Positions 1 through 7,600 of a DNA stretch of 11,423 bases are shown here, one piece after another (the stretch's first letter is position 1; every line of letters begins with the position of its first letter). The notes below the pieces were generated by a model. That model did no database searches. It saw nothing but the letters and a program-made list of their open reading frames with translations, and was not told where the DNA came from. Source of the stretch: DATLAN01 sp035527455 (GTDB lineage: Bacteria > Planctomycetota > Planctomycetia > Pirellulales > Thermoguttaceae); the NCBI GenBank assembly GCA_035527455.1, contig DATLAN010000381.1:1-11423 (forward strand), read 5' to 3'. Both the position numbers and the translations under genes were made by a program.

Positions 1-572
1 CCGACCGCCTGGAACTGTACCGCCTGGCCGACGACCCGGGCGAATCGCGCAACCTGGCCGGGAGCGATCCCCAGCGCGCGGCCGATTTGAACGCGCTGGT
101 GGAAAAGCACCTTGCGGATACGCAAGCACTCGTTCCCAAGATAAACCCCGCTTACCGGCCGAGCGCCTTGGGTTGGACCGGCAATCAGGACGTGAAGCTC
201 GATCGCACCGACGGCGTGCTGCACATCGAGTCGATCGGCAACGATCCCTGGATCGAAACGGACTTCTTCCCGCCAACCGGCGGGAAGATAACGGTAGAGT
301 TGCGCATCAAATCGAACGCGTCGGGCCTCGGGGCCGTCTACGTCGCCACGCAAGCCGATCCCCGCTACGCCCGCGAGCGGATGACGCCCCTGAAGATCGA
401 GCACGACGGCCGATGGCACACGGTCCGCGTGGACGTCGAACTGGCCGGCCGACTCGAACGCCTGCGCATCGACCCCGCCCAGGCCCCCGGCGCCATCGAG
501 ATCGCGCGGATCCGACTGATCCAGTGGAACGCGCCCGGCGCCGGGAGAGTGTCGCACGACTGGTCATTTTGA
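1..572 (+). CDS. Sulfatase, C-terminal part (5' end outside window)
   Basis: The open frame enters the window in phase at base 3 and ends with TGA at 570-572, so only about 189 C-terminal residues are present. The first residues read ELYRLADDPGESRNLAG, the signature near the end of the type I sulfatase catalytic domain (compare ELYDLxxDPxExxNLA). The catalytic formylglycine site and metal ligands lie upstream, outside the window. After a short helix there is a roughly 120-residue region (TDGVLHIESIGNDPWIETDF onward) rich in alternating hydrophobic strands. It resembles the beta-sandwich, carbohydrate-binding-like tail found on many planctomycete sulfatases. The expected role is removal of sulfate esters from polysaccharide outside the cytoplasm; the substrate is unknown. 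An in-frame TTG at 87 is not taken as a start because the family signature lies before it. The gene is convergent with the dehydratase at 698. Confidence 0.82.
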   Translation, partial: DRLELYRLADDPGESRNLAGSDPQRAADLNALVEKHLADTQALVPKINPAYRPSALGWTGNQDVKLDRTDGVLHIESIGNDPWIETDFFPPTGGKITVELRIKSNASGLGAVYVATQADPRYARERMTPLKIEHDGRWHTVRVDVELAGRLERLRIDPAQAPGAIEIARIRLIQWNAPGAGRVSHDWSF

Positions 573-587
573 AGTGCAAGAAAGAGG

Positions 588-676
588 GTAGCTGAATTCG
601 CAAGAATTCAGCAATACACAATACACAATGGTGAGTTCGTCCGGGGGTTCTCTGAATTCTCTGCGAATTCAGCTAC
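588..676. repeat. Long imperfect inverted repeat with four GAATTC sites, between convergent genes
   Basis: The left arm 588-611 pairs with the right arm 652-676 over 24 bp with a single unpaired C at 661. Each arm contains two GAATTC hexamers. The loop (612-651) is 40 nt and carries a short heptamer duplication (AATACAC twice, 613-626). The element fills most of the gap between the sulfatase stop (572) and the dehydratase stop (698), so both transcripts would form the stem near their 3' ends. There is no clear T-tract. It could act as a bidirectional terminator or RNA-stabilising hairpin, or be a small mobile palindromic element; the sequence alone does not decide. Confidence 0.8.
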
Positions 677-697
677 AGGATTCATGCAACTGCGGGG

Positions 698-1858
698 TCA
701 ATACGTCATGCCGATGCGGCTGATGGCGAACTCGCGGCAGGCGTTGCGCTCGGACTTGGTCGGTTGGCCGTTGCACACCTCCAGCAGCAGCCGCAGCAGA
801 TCGTCGGCCACGTGCTGCATCGGCCGGCCGGCGAGGATGCGGCCGGCGTCGAGGTCGATGTAGTCGGCCATGCGAGCGGCCATTGCGGAGTTGGAAGCCA
901 CCTTGATCACCGGCGCGACGGGATGGCCCAGCGGGGTGCCCATGCCGGTCGAGAAGATCATCACCCCGGCCCCGCCGGCGGCCATGCCGCAGAGCGACTC
1001 GGGATCCTGGCCCGGCGTGTCCATCACGACCAGTCCGCGTCGGGTGGGCGCGGCGGCGTACTCGACGAACTGGCCGATCGGCGAACGCCCGCCCTTGCAG
1101 ATGCTGCCCAACGATTTTTCCTCGATGGTGCTCAAGCCGGCCTTGATGTTGCCCGGCGTGGGATTGACGCCGCGAAGGTCGCAGCCCTGCGATCGGGCCG
1201 TCTCGACGTACTGCTCGATTCGCTCCAGCAGCTTCCGGCGGGTCGCAGGGTCGGCGATCCGCCGCGCCAGGGCCTCCTCGGCGCCGATCATCTCGGGGAT
1301 CTCCGAAAGGATGACCGTCGCGCCGAGTTCCACCAGCCGATCGCTGACCAGACCGATCGTCGGGTTGGCCGCGATGCCCGAGAAAGGATCCGACCCACCG
1401 CACTCCAGCCCGACGACCAGGGCCGAGATGTCGAACGGCTCGCGCTTTGCGGCGGCGGTGAAGTCCTTCATTTCGGCCACCGCCGCCATGGCCTGACGGT
1501 GAATCTCCTCCGCCCGGCCGATCTCCTGGATCACGATCGTCCGGACCATGCGGCCGTCGCTGGGCACGTGCTGGGCAATGTCGGAGGCGCCGACCGACTC
1601 GCACCCCAGCCCGACCACCAGCACGGCGCCGACGTTCGGGTTGGCGCACGTCCCGGCCAGCGTGCGGAGCACCTGTTGGCGGTCGTGGCCGAGATGGGCG
1701 CAGCCGTGCTGGTGCGTGACGGCGATCACGTCCGGATCGCTGCGGCCGAGGCGTTCGACCACGTGATTGGCACACGAGACGCTGGCCAACACGAGCACGT
1801 GGTTGCGGACGCCCCAGACGCCCTCCTGCCGGCGGTAGCCTTTCAGTTCGATAGTCAT
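698..1858 (-). CDS. UxaA/SuyB-family dehydratase or lyase, large subunit
   Basis: This 386-aa protein matches the large (C-terminal) domain of the altronate dehydratase UxaA / galactarate dehydratase GarD family. (2R)-sulfolactate sulfo-lyase SuyB belongs to the same family. Visible landmarks are GYRRQEGVWGVRNHV (7-21), HQHGCAHLG (49-57), GLGCES (83-88), GLECGGSDPFSG (150-161), GNIKAGLSTIEEKSLG (236-251), CKGG (254-257) and TGMGTPLGHPVAPVIKV (304-320). The conserved cysteines are in positions expected for the metal site of this family. E. coli UxaA (about 495 aa) carries an N-terminal SAF domain that this protein lacks, so it is the split form needing a small SAF partner; none is present in the window. 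The likely reaction is dehydration of an aldonic or aldaric acid, or C-S cleavage of sulfolactate. ATG at 1856-1858 has no clear Shine-Dalgarno site; a palindrome occupies that place. The family call is strong and the substrate is open. Confidence 0.88.
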   Translation of the reverse strand: MTIELKGYRRQEGVWGVRNHVLVLASVSCANHVVERLGRSDPDVIAVTHQHGCAHLGHDRQQVLRTLAGTCANPNVGAVLVVGLGCESVGASDIAQHVPSDGRMVRTIVIQEIGRAEEIHRQAMAAVAEMKDFTAAAKREPFDISALVVGLECGGSDPFSGIAANPTIGLVSDRLVELGATVILSEIPEMIGAEEALARRIADPATRRKLLERIEQYVETARSQGCDLRGVNPTPGNIKAGLSTIEEKSLGSICKGGRSPIGQFVEYAAAPTRRGLVVMDTPGQDPESLCGMAAGGAGVMIFSTGMGTPLGHPVAPVIKVASNSAMAARMADYIDLDAGRILAGRPMQHVADDLLRLLLEVCNGQPTKSERNACREFAISRIGMTY

Positions 1859-1862
1859 CTGT

Positions 1863-1874
1863 TCGACCGGTCGA
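1863..1874. promoter_or_regulatory. Perfect 12-bp palindrome just upstream of the dehydratase start
   Basis: TCGACCGGTCGA is its own reverse complement and lies 4 nt before the ATG at 1858, where a Shine-Dalgarno site would be expected. No purine-rich SD is visible there. It could be an operator half of the nearby GntR-like site or a small mRNA hairpin masking translation start, or chance. The function is inferred only from position. Confidence 0.35.
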
Positions 1875-1885
1875 TCTGCACGTAT

Positions 1886-1896
1886 TTGTCCGACAA
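1886..1896. promoter_or_regulatory. Putative GntR (FadR/FCD-type) operator
   Basis: TTGTCCGACAA is an 11-bp odd palindrome (arms TTGTC/GACAA) that fits the TNGTNNNACNA pattern described for FadR-subfamily GntR regulators. It lies 27 nt upstream of the ATG of the UxaA-family gene. Hexuronate genes in other bacteria are commonly controlled by FCD-type GntR repressors (UxuR, ExuR), which makes the match plausible. No GntR gene is in the window. Confidence 0.4.
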
Positions 1897-1971
1897 TGAG
1901 CTGCGTCAGCTTCGGTATAATGAATGAGCTGCGTCGGTTTCAGTATAATGAGCGTCAGTTCCAGTATGTTG
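1895..1971. repeat. Tandem 28-bp direct repeat (two full copies, one partial)
   Basis: Copies at 1895-1922 and 1923-1950 share the frame AATGAGCTGCGTC and end in GTATAATG, differing at 3 of 28 positions. A shortened, more diverged third copy runs 1951-1971. Read toward the dehydratase gene, each full copy carries a TATACT or TATACC hexamer that could serve as a -10 element. The array abuts the GntR-like box on one side and the 28-bp inverted repeat on the other. It may be a regulatory iteron, a promoter duplication or a repeat cassette. Confidence 0.7.
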
Positions 1972-1972
1972 T

Positions 1973-2053
1973 GTTTAGCGGGCGGGCTTGCCCGCCGTTG
2001 TCCGGACCGAGAAACGTTGCTTCTCCAACGGCGGGCAAGCCCGCCCGCTAAAC
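1973..2053. repeat. REP-like element: perfect 28-bp inverted repeat
   Basis: The arm at 1973-2000 is the exact reverse complement of 2026-2053, separated by a 25-nt spacer. Each arm itself contains a smaller hairpin, GGCGGGC-TT-GCCCGCC. A solo copy of the arm lies at 9619-9646, so this is a dispersed repeat family. The element sits between the divergent side of the UxaA-family gene and the 3' end of the alpha/beta hydrolase gene, so it may also stop transcription of the latter. Confidence 0.85.
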
Positions 2054-2095
2054 GCTGACGACTCTCCGCAATTCAGCGCAGTGAAAACGATCCGC

Positions 2096-3268
2096 TCAGT
2101 CCTCCGTCTTTCCGTCAATCGGATCCCGCAACATCTCCGGCGGCGTGTAACGCTGCTTCACCGGGAGGCCGGCGGTCGGGTCGGGGTCTTTCCAGCCGCG
2201 GGCGTGGTACTGGACGACGGCCTCGGCCATCGCCCGGTCGACGTGCCAGAAAGCCAGCGTCTTGTCGCCCGTGTACTCGGCAAAGGGCGCCGGCTCGTGC
2301 TGCGGGGCCTTGATGTCGGCGTCGCTGAGCCAGCCGTCCTCGGCCTTCAACGGGCGGCAGCGGACGATGCTGTTGCCGCTGGGTTCCTCGGCGGGAAGAC
2401 GCGCGTCGGCCGCGCTGCGGATGAACTGCGCGGTCAGCGCCGTCATGTCGTCGTCCCACGAGGTGTGGCCGGCGTCGCGATGCACCACCAGGCTCATCAG
2501 GTTGTCGGGATTCTTGCGGCGGCGCTCGATCTGCTGCATGCGGATCAGCACCCATTGGCTCTGGTTGCGCTGCTTCTTGTCGTTCGGGTCCAGGCTGTAC
2601 TCGGAGCGCAGTCCGCGGCCCAGATCGCCGCCGGCCGGGCCGTACTCCTCGAACTCGCCGTTGATCGACATCAGCGGGACGCCGGCCAGCGTGCGGCCGG
2701 GGTCCTGGATGCCGTCCTGGAAGTTGCCGCTCTTGATGTGCACCACGCCGATGACCCGCTCGGGCTGCCAGTAGGCCACGTTGCGGCAGAAGATACCGCC
2801 GGTCGAGTGGCCCATCGTCAGCCAGGGCACGACGGCCAGCTCGGGCCGGTTGGTCTTTTGGGCCAGCTCGGCGAGCACTTTCTGCAGGTCGTTTTCGCTG
2901 TCGGTCTCGGCGTAGTTGAAGATCGCGTTGAAATGCGGCTCGAAGTAGAGGATGCCCAACCGCTTCTCCGCGGCCGCCTGGCGGATCGCCCCCTCGCAGC
3001 AGATCCTGCGTTCCAGCAGGATCTTGCCGGCGAGGATCAGCCCGCGAATCTTCTCGTGGGTCTTCGGCAGCCAGAGATGGGCGACGGACGGGCTCTGCGG
3101 ATTGCCTTTCCGCGCCGGGCGGGGCAGCGTCACGGCCAGGTCCCACTGCCCCTCGGCCACCGGCGCGACCTCCTCGGCGGCGGCCTGACGGGCAATATCG
3201 ACCGGCAGGACGGCCGCAACACAGCACACGGCGGCGGCGACCACGATGCATCGAGAAAGAAGCATCAT
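2096..3268 (-). CDS. Secreted alpha/beta hydrolase
   Basis: This is a 390-aa protein with a serine-hydrolase nucleophile elbow GHSTGG (Ser about 155) and a candidate catalytic His in RDAGHTSW (about 268). An acidic residue in INGEFEE (about 205-208) is a possible third member of the triad. The N-terminus MMLLSRC followed by a long Ala/Val run and ending near AAAEE is a signal peptide, so the enzyme acts outside the cytoplasm. I chose ATG 3266-3268 rather than the upstream ATG at 3349 because GGAGG stands 8 nt before it and the signal peptide then begins correctly; a second ATG follows directly. The last 90 residues form a tail without a motif I recognise. An esterase role (for example removing ester groups from polysaccharide) is inferred from context. 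The gene lies 318 bp downstream of the RhaT-family gene on the same strand and may have its own promoter. Confidence 0.8.
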   Translation of the reverse strand: MMLLSRCIVVAAAVCCVAAVLPVDIARQAAAEEVAPVAEGQWDLAVTLPRPARKGNPQSPSVAHLWLPKTHEKIRGLILAGKILLERRICCEGAIRQAAAEKRLGILYFEPHFNAIFNYAETDSENDLQKVLAELAQKTNRPELAVVPWLTMGHSTGGIFCRNVAYWQPERVIGVVHIKSGNFQDGIQDPGRTLAGVPLMSINGEFEEYGPAGGDLGRGLRSEYSLDPNDKKQRNQSQWVLIRMQQIERRRKNPDNLMSLVVHRDAGHTSWDDDMTALTAQFIRSAADARLPAEEPSGNSIVRCRPLKAEDGWLSDADIKAPQHEPAPFAEYTGDKTLAFWHVDRAMAEAVVQYHARGWKDPDPTAGLPVKQRYTPPEMLRDPIDGKTED

Positions 3269-3586
3269 CAGGATTACCTCCGAAGGGGACACGGCGAGCG
3301 TTCCGATGCCGGATCTTGCCGACGCCGGCACGTTGCACGGGGTATGCAAGAGATGTGGCTCCTCGGCAGAATTCGTGGGTCGATTTCGTGGTGTGACAGC
3401 ACAACCCTCGCCATAGCAAGCCTTTACATCCCAGGCGGCGTGTCGTCTTTTGAGATAGAGAAACCAAGTACCGGTGCCTCTTCTCTATTCCGCGGCTACT
3501 TTGATCGATTGGCCTTCAAAGACGGGACTGGAGAAGAGGCACCGGTACTCCGCTATTGCATGTCGAACGTGAATCCGCCAGCCAAA
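3269..3586. other. Intergenic gap between transporter and hydrolase genes
   Basis: This 318-bp stretch has no convincing gene. It holds the inverted repeat at 3467-3549 and, nearer the hydrolase, the Shine-Dalgarno GGAGG before ATG 3268. A short inverted repeat TTGCA/TGCAA occurs near 3336-3352. I see no clear -35/-10 pair, so whether the hydrolase is read through from the upstream operon is open. Confidence 0.6.
3467..3549. repeat. Perfect 19-bp inverted repeat with nested stem
   Basis: The arm AGTACCGGTGCCTCTTCTC (3467-3485) is the exact reverse complement of 3531-3549, with a 45-nt spacer. Inside the spacer CTTTGA (3499-3504) pairs with TCAAAG (3516-3521), giving a two-level hairpin. It lies 38 nt beyond the stop of the RhaT-family gene on the transcribed (minus) strand. 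It could trim or stop that transcript, although the T-run after it is weak (TTGGTTTCTC). It is unrelated in sequence to the other repeats here. Confidence 0.8.
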
Positions 3587-4684
3587 TCAAGGACGTGTCT
3601 CCGGAATTCCCGCCATCATCGACTGTCCTTTGGCGAGGATGCACACGCCGATAACCAACAGGGCGATGCCGGCCACGATCCAACCGACGCTACGGCGGCT
3701 GGCGCCCTTCCATTCTCCGGTGCGAAAGCCGTGTACGTTGCCGACGATGATCGCAAAGGACATGAAGACGGGGTAACCGACGGTCACGCTGAGTTCTTTA
3801 CCCAGCTTGAACATGCCCAACCCCAGGAAGAAGACCGCGGCGTCGTGCAGCACGGCCATCGCCGCGGCCAGTGCAAGCACGAGCCCTACCCCGGGCTTGG
3901 CGAAATGCCCCCAGGTCTTGTTCTTGGTCAGTTGCACGATGCAATAGAGGCACGACGAGACGGCCCCGCCCCAGAGGATCAAGGCCGTCACGGCCCAGGC
4001 CGCCGCCCACTCGGGATTGAGTTTTCCGGCCGTGGCCTCAGCGCCGATCGGTTTGGTGAACTCCAGCGCCACGGCCCAACAGGCGCAAAGAATGCCCGAG
4101 GTGACGCCGATGAGCAGGCCGATGAGCATTCTGGGATTCTTGCCCGACGCCGCCGGGGACTCGCCGAGTGCCTCGGCTTCGAGACCTCCCTGAGAGCTTT
4201 CCTCCTTCAAGATGCCTGCCTTGCCCGAGACGATCACGCCCGCCAGGCACACGGCCACTCCGGCGAGGATCACGCCCCCGTGCGACGTGAAGACCTGGTC
4301 GCTGTGGGATATGAGCATCGGCCCCATGGAGCCGAAGACGATCTGAGCGCCATAGTTCAGGGCGTAGGCCAGCGACAGCCCGATGAAGGCGAAACTCATG
4401 CCCAGCGTCATCGATCCCAGTCCCCAAAGCAGGCCGAACAGCAGCACGGTGACAATGGTCCCCGAGTGCTCCGCGTTCACCCGGCTGTAAATGCCGCCGA
4501 GGTCGTTGACCACCAACGGGGCCACCACCACGGGAATCAGAATGGTGACCATCAGGAAGAACGGTCCCCAAAGGACTTCCCATGGCGTGTCTTTCTTGGC
4601 GAACTTGCTGGGCAGGCCAAACGAGCCGCCGCAAATCGCCCCGATCAACAGCAAGCCGAATCCGAGGATCTGGTCCGTGTCCAT
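3587..4684 (-). CDS. rhaT: RhaT-family sugar/proton symporter
   Basis: This 365-aa, strongly hydrophobic protein has about ten predicted membrane helices, in the pattern of the L-rhamnose-proton symporter RhaT (344 aa in E. coli; drug/metabolite transporter superfamily). The N-terminus has the family layout: a glycine-rich first helix (GFGLLLIGAICGGSFGLPSK), then KKDTPWEVLWG, matching the KKWSWETMW region of RhaT. A polar cytoplasmic loop runs from about 155 to 186. ATG 4682-4684 is preceded at 8 nt by AGGAGA, which overlaps the stop codon of the upstream propeller gene (gap 12 bp), so the two are almost certainly co-transcribed and perhaps translationally coupled. It would import a deoxy sugar or related monosaccharide across the inner membrane. 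Rhamnose is the family default, but no rhamnose catabolic genes are in view, so the real substrate may differ. Confidence 0.85.
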   Translation of the reverse strand: MDTDQILGFGLLLIGAICGGSFGLPSKFAKKDTPWEVLWGPFFLMVTILIPVVVAPLVVNDLGGIYSRVNAEHSGTIVTVLLFGLLWGLGSMTLGMSFAFIGLSLAYALNYGAQIVFGSMGPMLISHSDQVFTSHGGVILAGVAVCLAGVIVSGKAGILKEESSQGGLEAEALGESPAASGKNPRMLIGLLIGVTSGILCACWAVALEFTKPIGAEATAGKLNPEWAAAWAVTALILWGGAVSSCLYCIVQLTKNKTWGHFAKPGVGLVLALAAAMAVLHDAAVFFLGLGMFKLGKELSVTVGYPVFMSFAIIVGNVHGFRTGEWKGASRRSVGWIVAGIALLVIGVCILAKGQSMMAGIPETRP

Positions 4685-4692
4685 GTAGTGCG

Positions 4693-4698
4693 TCTCCT
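4693..4698 (-). promoter_or_regulatory. Shine-Dalgarno of the RhaT-family gene overlapping the upstream stop codon
   Basis: Read on the minus strand, AGGAGA overlaps the TAG stop (4697-4699) of the propeller gene and stands 8 nt before ATG 4684. This arrangement fixes the transporter start and suggests coupling of the two genes. Confidence 0.6.
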
Positions 4699-7600
4699 AT
4701 CGATAACACAAGATCTTGCCGTCGGTGGTGGAAATCAGCAATCGGCCACGCGCAGCGGCCAGGCCGTCGAGCACGGGCGGGGCGTCGAGCTTGTGTTCGC
4801 CAAGCACGCGGCCGTCGGCGGCCGAGATAATCAACAGCACGCCGCCACGCTTGCCTTCATACGCGGCCCAGGGCTCGACCGGATCGAGCACGTCCGGATG
4901 TCCGGCCGCGAAAAGCGTGTCGTCGGCCAGCACCATCGACGTCACTCGGACGGGGATCTGCATCGACCAGCGTGGCTTCGGTGCCCTTTTTTTCTCGGCG
5001 GGTTCCGTCGGCGGCTGGGCCTCTCCGCCGGAGGGCCGCTGTACTTCGATGGCCAGCAGTTGGTAGCCTTCGGCGGCCGGCGTGAAGAAACCGCCGGTGC
5101 CGTTCATCGCGTCGCGTGCCCGAACGGCGTAGATCGACGCGGCATCGAAGACCAGGTACTCTCCATAAGGCCGGTCGTCGAGATGCCAGCGGGTGCGACT
5201 GAACCAGGCGTCGTCGAGCAGGCCGGCCGTGCAGCGCAACGGACCACCTGGTGCCGCTTGTTCTGCGGCCGGGAACAGCTTCTGTTGACGCATGTAGATC
5301 GAACCCGAGTGGCTGACCAGCAGGTCCGAGAGCAGGCCCGTGTTGTCGCGCTGGTTACGGCCCATATCGACTTTCATCGTGTAGGAGGTGGTCAACCGCT
5401 GGTGCGAGAGGAGCCGGCCGGTTCGGGCGTCGAGCGAGCAGGCGACGATGCCGCCGTCGAGCAGGGACGATCGGCCGGCGGTGAAATAGACCACACCGTC
5501 GTCGACCAGGACGCTGCCGTGGACGGGCCAGGCCGATTCGACGCCGCCGTAGGCCCCCACGAGCCGATCAGTCGGGGCGCCGTGAAAGCGCCACGCCAAC
5601 GCGCCGTCAGACGCCCGCAGGCAGTAAACGTAGCCGTCGGTGCAGCCGAAATAGGCACAGCCGCCGGAGATCGTCGGCGGGGTGTCTACGCGGCCGCCGG
5701 CAGTGAACGCCCAAAGCCGTTTCCCGTCGCGTGCGTCCAAGGCAACTACCTGGTGCGACGTGCCCGAAGCCACGAAGACGGTATCGCCCACCGCGACGCA
5801 CGCCGTGGGCTTTCCGTCGAGATCGGCCTGCCAGGCGGGCTTGACGTCTGCAGAGAGCGACAAGGGCGTCGTGCCGCTCCGCTGGGGATCGTGGCGATAG
5901 GTCGACCAGTCGGAGGGATTTATGATTTCGGATTTCAGATTGATGATTTCAGAGTACGCCGGGCCGCGCTGAAGCCTCGAGCGCCGAGTTTCCTCGCCCC
6001 TCACCTCTCGCCCCTCGTCCCCCTGCGGCGCCAATGCGAGCAGGCCGTTGAGCTTCGAGGTGATGTAGCAGTCGCACGGATGGGGCGGCGCGTAGATCAG
6101 GCCGTTGCACGGCACGATCCCGAAGCGGCACGTCCCGCGGACCCAATGGTTCAGCAGGGTGTCGGTCGCTTCCCAATCCAGGAATTCGAGCCCTCGGTAG
6201 CTGGTGATCATGAAGCGATCGGTCGCCTTGTTGCGGTAGCAGCGATGGTGGTGCCCGTTGTCGAACGCAACCTCGGTCGACAGCCGCCGCTTCTCTTCGC
6301 CCGTGGCCGGATCGAGCCCCACCATGGTCGTCAACTCGTTGTGATGCACCCAGACGAGACCTTGGGCGAGGAAGACGTCGGGCACGCAGAAATGTCCCCA
6401 ATTGCCGCAGGGGTAATCCCAGAGGATCTCGCCGGTCTTGGCCGAGTACGCCTGCAGCCGCGCCTTGATCACGCGCCAGCCGATCCGCTGCTGGATGGGC
6501 TCCAATTGACAGAAGAACACCCGATCCTCCGTGGCCACCAGCGTGCTCATTTCCGACATGCAATGCTCGTAACGGCTGGTGTATCGTCGGACTTCGGGCC
6601 GGGGCGACCGCCAGAGTTCCGTGCCGGATTCCAGGTCCATCGCGACGATCGTCTCCTCGTCGACGAGAAACACGCGGCCGCCGCAAGCGGTCAGCAGCAG
6701 GTGGGTGACTCGTTCGACCGGACCGGTCTTGGTGCTGACTCCCGTGTAGCGGCCGGTCTTCCAAAGCACTTCGCCCGTTTCAGCCCGGATGGCGACGACC
6801 GACTTCTTCACCGGAGGATTCTCTTCGATGGTGCCCGCCTGCTGGGCCGACTCGTTGACCGAAAGGATCAGCGTGCCGTCCTGGCAGAGGATTTCATCGG
6901 TGAACCGGGTGCCCTCGTAGGTCCTGAGGATCTTGCCGGACGCCGCATCCAAGGCGGTCAGCGGGGCGTTGAAACCCAACGTGACGTAAACGCGATCTCC
7001 CACGGCGACCAACCGCTTGGGCACCTGGTTCGGCTGGTTGAAGCGCCCCTTCCAGAAACTGCTCCAAGCCTTCCCGCCCCAATCGGAGATCGGAATCCGC
7101 CAGAGCTGCACGCCGTTGAAGGCGTCGCGTGCCACAAGGGACCACTTGTCGGGCGCATCACCGCTGATGCTTGGAGGGGCCTCGTCGACGATGTAGAAAA
7201 GGCGGCCCCGGGCAGAGACCATCGCGCTGACGCTGGGTACCGTTTCGTGATGCCGCGACCAGAGCGGTTTGGCCACCCATTGCAGGCGGCGCGGCGGCCC
7301 GACGACCTCATCCCGGGCCACCGCGTTGCCGTCGGGACCGTGCAACCAGTGTGTCCACTCGTCGATCTCCTTCGGCCACGGCTTGACCACCTTCGTCCTG
7401 TGGCCCCCGTCCTCAATGCAGGCGACGCCGCCGGGCACCAAGACTCGCATCATCTCCGTCGGCGGAACCGCGCTGCCTTGATCGACCACCAGCAGGTTGA
7501 TCATATTTTCCGCGTACGGCAACCGATCCGACGTCCAGCGCTCGACCCACACCGGACCATAAAGCCCCCGCGAGCGGATGTGCTCCCGCGCCCGTTCGAC

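Noticed and set aside
613..629. Short tandem AATACAC repeat as a CRISPR or phase-variation tract
   Set aside because: Only two units plus three bases, within a hairpin loop and outside any coding frame; there are no spacers.
764..1927. A 387-codon plus-strand frame over the dehydratase gene
   Set aside because: Antisense shadow of a well-conserved UxaA-family protein, with His/Arg/Ala-rich translation and no motif.
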